Shown here: in pieces, positions 52,152 to 55,434 of the stretch
How positions within the stretch are numbered: the first letter of the stretch is position 1
Layout: every line of letters starts with the position of its first letter
Assembly (NCBI GenBank): GCA_012838585.1
Contig: DUPB01000167.1
Coordinates: 1 to 55,434, forward strand
DNA length: 55,434 bases
DNA from: Bacteroidales bacterium
Lineage (GTDB): Bacteria; Bacteroidota; Bacteroidia; Bacteroidales; Dysgonomonadaceae
Direction: 5' to 3'
The notes under the pieces: model-generated
Told to the model about the DNA's origin: nothing
What the model saw: only the letters and a program-made list of their open reading frames with translations
The model's database searches: none
Program-made: the position numbers and the translations under genes

Positions 52152-52730
52152 GGGAGGTACGGGGGCTCCCGCAAGGGCTATTCCCTGCATGGGAGGATAT
52201 TTCTTCATGTGTAGGGCTGCACATACAGGAAAGTCAGGAGTTGCGTAAAATAGAAACGTTCTAAATAGCGATTTTCTTGTGATTATCCTTGAAACGCATT
52301 GGGCAAGTGGCTTTAACATCAAAAAATGGGTTACACCGTTTTTTTCAGGTCGTTAACATAGTTCTTTATATTCACTTGTTAATCAGCCTTATCTGCTAAT
52401 TGCGCATGGATTATGTATCTGAAAATGAGCGCTGTGCGTCTATGCGGTTGATAAATAGGGAGATTTGAAAGACAGGGGGCAATAAATGGCAGATGCATTT
52501 TTTATTCTCGATTTTTTTTTGAATATTTGTACTCCCGTTTTTGAAAAACATTCAAGAGAGAAGGTCAATGTGCAGGGGTTAAGGGAGGGGACTGAATGGA
52601 GCTTTCACCCCCCGAACAAATAACCCAAATATTTGCTACATGTGACCCTCTCCTTTTCTTGAATAGCTAACCAAAATGAGAGAAAAATAGAAGGGGATTT
52701 ACCAGAAAGTAGCAAAAGATATAGGACAAC
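52152..52730. other. 579-bp intergenic region upstream of dnaA
   Basis: AT-rich from about 52320 on, with runs such as TTTTTATTCTCGATTTTTTTTT. No protein frame is convincing. Near-miss promoter boxes occur (AATATTTG at 52520-52527 and within the palindrome CAAATATTTG at 52626-52635). I found no TTATNCACA DnaA box on either strand, so an origin is not supported. Its length suggests regulatory sequence for dnaA. Confidence 0.5.
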
Positions 52731-54134
52731 ATGAAAAAGAGCTGTCAGGTTTTATGGAACAACTGCTTGGAGGTTATTCGGGACAATATACCCGATATGG
52801 CGTTCAACACGTGGTTTGCCCCCATTGTTCCATTGAATTACAAGGACCGTGTGTTAACCATACAGGTCCCCAGTCAGTTCTTCTACGAGTACCTGGAAGA
52901 TAAATACCTCGATTTAATTCAACAGACGCTTTACCGGGAGATTGGTGAAGGGACCATTTTGAACTACCGCATCCTGGTGGAGACCGAAAGCAATACCGCC
53001 GTGGAGATGCGCGGCGAGGTCAAGCCCTATACCCCGTCTGATAAGAGGGGTGATAAGAAACCCCCGGTCAAGGTGCCCAGTCCCTTCGACCGCGTTGAAC
53101 CTGCTCAGTTCGATTCACAGATCAACTCGAAGTATACCTTTACCAACTTTTTCGAGGGTTCGAGCAATCGGTTGGCCCGCACGGCCGCCGAGGCGGTGGC
53201 GATGAACCCGGCAAAGACGGCGTTCAACCCCCTGTTCATTCACGGCCCCTCAGGCGTGGGGAAGACCCACCTCTGTCATGCCATCGGTTCGGGTGTACTG
53301 GATCGCTACCCCGATAAAAAGGTGCTCTACCTGTCGGCTCACCTCTTCAAGGTGCAGTATACCGATGCGCGACGCTTCAATACCATCAACGATTTCATCA
53401 ACTTCTACCAAAGCATCGATGTGCTGATTATCGATGATATTCAGGAGCTGTCGGGGCTGGAGAAGACGCAAAACACCTTTTTCCATATCTTCAACCACCT
53501 GCATCAGAATAACAAGCAGCTGGTGATGACTTCCGATTGTGCACCCATGGACATGCAGGGGGTGGAAGAGCGCCTGCTTACCCGTTTTCGCTGGGGTTTG
53601 AGTGCCATGCTGGAGCGGCCGGACAAGGAGCTTCGCAAAAAGATATTGCAAAACAAGGTGCTGTCCGATGGCTTGTCTATCCCGGAGAACGTGATCGAAT
53701 ACATCGCGGAAAACGTGACCGAAAATGTACGTGACCTTGAGGGAATCATTGTTTCGCTGATGGCTCACTCTATCATCAACAACCGAGATGTCGATATGAG
53801 TCTCGCGCGTAGGGTGATGGAGCAGAGCATCCGGTTCGAACAGAAGCGGGTGACGGTCGAAAAGATACAGGACACCGTATCGGAGTACTACAACGTGAAG
53901 AAGGAGCTCATCCAGTCGCCTTCCCGCAAGCGGGAGATCGTGCAGGCACGGCAGGTAATCATGTACTTCATCAAAAAACATACCGAGCTCTCCCTCTCGC
54001 AAATCGGATCACGGGTGGGCAACCGTAACCACGCCACGGTCTTGCACGCCTGTAATACCGTTAAGAATTACCTGGATGTTGACAAGGGTTTCCGGTCCGA
54101 CCTCGAGGAGATCGAGCGGTTAATCACCTCTTAA
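52731..54134 (+). CDS. dnaA: Chromosomal replication initiator DnaA
   Basis: 467 residues. Domain I begins CQVLWNNCLEVIRDNIPDMAFNTWF; a short linker (about 90-120) precedes the AAA+ domain with FIHGPSGVGKTHL (Walker A), VLIIDDIQEL (Walker B) and sensor I MTSDCAP; domain IV ends with the DnaA signature VGNRNHATVLHACNTVKNY. Monocistronic, with a long upstream gap. recF and the DciA-like gene are elsewhere in the window. Confidence 0.98.
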   Translation: MKKSCQVLWNNCLEVIRDNIPDMAFNTWFAPIVPLNYKDRVLTIQVPSQFFYEYLEDKYLDLIQQTLYREIGEGTILNYRILVETESNTAVEMRGEVKPYTPSDKRGDKKPPVKVPSPFDRVEPAQFDSQINSKYTFTNFFEGSSNRLARTAAEAVAMNPAKTAFNPLFIHGPSGVGKTHLCHAIGSGVLDRYPDKKVLYLSAHLFKVQYTDARRFNTINDFINFYQSIDVLIIDDIQELSGLEKTQNTFFHIFNHLHQNNKQLVMTSDCAPMDMQGVEERLLTRFRWGLSAMLERPDKELRKKILQNKVLSDGLSIPENVIEYIAENVTENVRDLEGIIVSLMAHSIINNRDVDMSLARRVMEQSIRFEQKRVTVEKIQDTVSEYYNVKKELIQSPSRKREIVQARQVIMYFIKKHTELSLSQIGSRVGNRNHATVLHACNTVKNYLDVDKGFRSDLEEIERLITS

Positions 54135-54149
54135 GGAGCTTCATTGCCT

Positions 54150-54360
54150 GAACATTTTGATGTTTGACCGTTTCGCCGCTACGCCTTTTGTTCACTTGAC
54201 TATTTGCTTGAGTGCTTGATTAAATTTATTTCCGAAGTCTTCAGCAATTCCTCTTTTGAACCCTTGAACGGTTTGTCGTTTCACTCCTTTGCTCCTTCGC
54301 TCCTTTGCTTCCGGAACGTTTCGCTCCCTTCACGTTTTGTCCTTCAAGCGGTATCTGATG
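54150..54360. repeat. Degenerate pyrimidine-strand repeat upstream of rnhB
   Basis: The plus strand is dominated by short CTTTGCT, CCTTCGCTCC, CGTTTCGCTCC and CACTTG-like words with no fixed period; the complementary strand is purine-rich (GGAGCGAAACG, AGCAAAGGAG). Frames opening here (for example from 54289 into rnhB) give artificial Phe/Ser/Leu-rich residues. It resembles the stretches at 30-125, 18405-18470, 30640-30720 and 37505-37560. Confidence 0.5.
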
Positions 54361-54396
54361 CCCATTTTGCGTTACTTACGGTTTTTAGTGAACAAA

Positions 54397-55014
54397 ATGA
54401 AACAGTTGGTCGCACCTTTGTTGGAAAGCATGGTTCCCGGTCGTATCGAAGCCGGGTGCGATGAGGCGGGTCGTGGCTGCCTGGCGGGCCCCGTGTTCGC
54501 CGCCGCGGTGGTTTTGCCGGAAGGGTTTCAATGCGAGGGATTGACCGACTCCAAGCAGCTCACGGAGGGGCAGCGGCGTGCATTGCGGCCCGTTATTGAG
54601 GCAGGGGCACTTTGTTACGCGGTGGCGAGCTGCACTCCAGAGGAGATCGATGCGATGAATATCTTGTGGGCATCGGTGGAGGCGATGCATCGGGCGTTGG
54701 GTAGGTTGACCGTGATGCCGGAGCATATCCTGGTGGATGGCAACCGGTTTCGTTCCTTCCGGGATGTCCCGTACAGCTGCGTGGTTAAAGGCGATGCTCA
54801 TTTTCTATCTATTGCAGCGGCTTCGGTGTTGGCAAAGACCTACCGAGACGAGTACATGGAGAAACTGCACGAGCAATTTCCCGCCTACGGGTGGAAGCGC
54901 AACAAAGGGTACCCCACCCGTGAACACCGAGAGGCCATAGAGCGACACGGGGTAACAGTTCACCACCGGAAGTCTTTCCATTTGACGGAAAAGCAGTTAA
55001 AGATTAATTGGTAA
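54397..55014 (+). CDS. rnhB: Ribonuclease HII
   Basis: 205 residues. CDEAGRGCLAGP holds the catalytic Asp-Glu (D22, E23); TDSKQLTEGQR, HILVDGN and the KGDAHFLSIAAASVLAKTYRDE block supply the other acidic residues. It removes ribonucleotides from DNA. ATG 54397 (MKQLVAPLLES) is chosen; the open frame back to 54289 lies in repeat sequence. Confidence 0.95.
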   Translation: MKQLVAPLLESMVPGRIEAGCDEAGRGCLAGPVFAAAVVLPEGFQCEGLTDSKQLTEGQRRALRPVIEAGALCYAVASCTPEEIDAMNILWASVEAMHRALGRLTVMPEHILVDGNRFRSFRDVPYSCVVKGDAHFLSIAAASVLAKTYRDEYMEKLHEQFPAYGWKRNKGYPTREHREAIERHGVTVHHRKSFHLTEKQLKINW

Positions 55015-55132
55015 TTGAGGGACCTGTACGATGAATTACTGGTTGTGTAGTGGACTATCGTTGTGCCGGGAGTTACCGGTCGTGTGGTGTACCGAACGCT
55101 ACGCAATGCCCTGAATACCACATGGCCAAAAT

Positions 55133-55434
55133 TTACTCGACCCGGATAAACCGCCGCCGCTTCCGGTCGTAATTGTAGATCTCTCCCTCTTCGATGTTGT
55201 AATACCAGCCCATCACGTTTAACTTTCCCTCCCTTACCCGTTTCCGGATATAGGGGTATTTCATCAGGTGCCTGAGCTGCTCCACCACGTTCATCTTTTC
55301 GGTGTATTCGCTGCGCTCTTCAAGGGTAATCTTCTTTTTGGCGATTTTTTCCTCCACGATTTTTTTCACCGGTTCTGCCAGTTGAAGCCAAATTTTGGTG
55401 TGCGGGAGGTGTTTTAGTTCCTCCTCCTGGTACA
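55133..55434 (-). CDS. Beta-class carbonic anhydrase, C-terminal part (N-terminus outside window)
   Basis: The frame is open from the window edge (LPHTKIWLQLAEPVKKIVEE) to a stop at 55133, about 100 C-terminal residues. MNVVEQLRHLMKYPYIRKRVREGKLNVMGWYYNIEEGEIY is the end of beta-carbonic anhydrases (VxxQLxxLxxxPxI and GWxYDIxTG). The zinc-binding Cys/His residues lie outside. The 118 bp to rnhB hold nothing recognisable. Confidence 0.82.
   Translation of the reverse strand, partial: YQEEELKHLPHTKIWLQLAEPVKKIVEEKIAKKKITLEERSEYTEKMNVVEQLRHLMKYPYIRKRVREGKLNVMGWYYNIEEGEIYNYDRKRRRFIRVE

Noticed and set aside
52152-52730. Replication origin next to dnaA
   Set aside because: The gap is long and AT-rich, but no TTATNCACA-type box was found on either strand and no iterons are visible.
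53250-54002. 250-codon frame on minus inside dnaA
   Set aside because: Antisense shadow of the conserved DnaA AAA+ and domain IV region.
1-55434. CRISPR array, prophage, transposon, rRNA or tRNA genes
   Set aside because: Read for on both strands; no spacer-repeat arrays, integrases, transposases, terminal repeats, cloverleaf or rRNA sequence were seen.

Overview
The window is a gene-dense chromosome segment from an anaerobic member of the Bacteroidota, most likely order Bacteroidales. The evidence is the promoter style (TTTG, 19-21 bp, TAnnTTTG), the weak ribosome binding sites, and Bacteroidales-type neighbourhoods (LptE-SecG with a sigma-54 activator, folP-cdaA, recF-DUF721, DUF4827, DUF4369 thioredoxin). 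A complete electron-bifurcating [FeFe] hydrogenase set points to a fermenter that re-oxidises NADH and ferredoxin as H2. Protein- or sugar-fermenting relatives of Dysgonomonadaceae would fit, but the genus is an inference I cannot settle. No prophage, CRISPR array, transposase, rRNA or tRNA was seen.

Layout. 1-11654 (minus): amino-sugar and glycan salvage. It holds a kelch mutarotase fragment, a GH20 hexosaminidase lipoprotein, an N-acylglucosamine 2-epimerase, an SGNH esterase, a MurU-like nucleotidyltransferase, an AmgK-like kinase fused to a RapZ C-terminal domain, NAD synthetase, a HAD phosphatase and a GH109-like oxidoreductase. 11737-15755 (minus): lysS-gpsA-pgi. 16129-24858 (plus): the hydrogenase operon. 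Five signalling-type genes and a hydrogenase-like iron-sulfur protein precede the HndB-like, HydB, HydA and HydC subunits, and a long structured leader precedes the operon. 24836-28727 (minus): the H-cluster maturases hydG-hydF-hydE. 28983-30528: dapA, a candidate small RNA and rpsO. 30691-36852: an outer-membrane-linked CarboxypepD_reg protein, nadB, folP-cdaA, recF-dciA-like. 36953-46624 (minus): a long probable operon rpe-comEC-nrnA-DUF4827-glmM-acyltransferase-sigma-54 activator-lptE-TPR-secG. 46919-49523 (plus): a Tat-exported GH20-like protein and a neutral-ceramidase-like protein, visibly more AT-rich in style than their surroundings. 49602-55434: a 53-codon ORF, a TlpA-like thioredoxin lipoprotein, a SPOR amidase, dnaA, rnhB and a carbonic anhydrase fragment.

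How the genes work together. The left block could take extracellular glycans and peptidoglycan to free amino sugars (GH20, GH109, esterase, epimerase), then rephosphorylate and nucleotidylate them (AmgK/MurU-like); GlmM at 40800 makes GlcN-1-P for the same envelope pool. The hydrogenase block is self-contained: catalytic subunits, all three maturases, and a putative regulatory module.

The points most worth a second look are: a NAD synthetase whose glutaminase nucleophile cysteine is glycine; the regulatory module and the tyrosine-substituted hydrogenase-like protein in the hydrogenase operon, with its repeat-bearing leader; the AmgK-RapZ fusion; a promoter-terminator-delimited small RNA beside rpsO; 31-bp phased repeats in the dapA leader; and degenerate purine-rich repeats that occur both between and inside genes.
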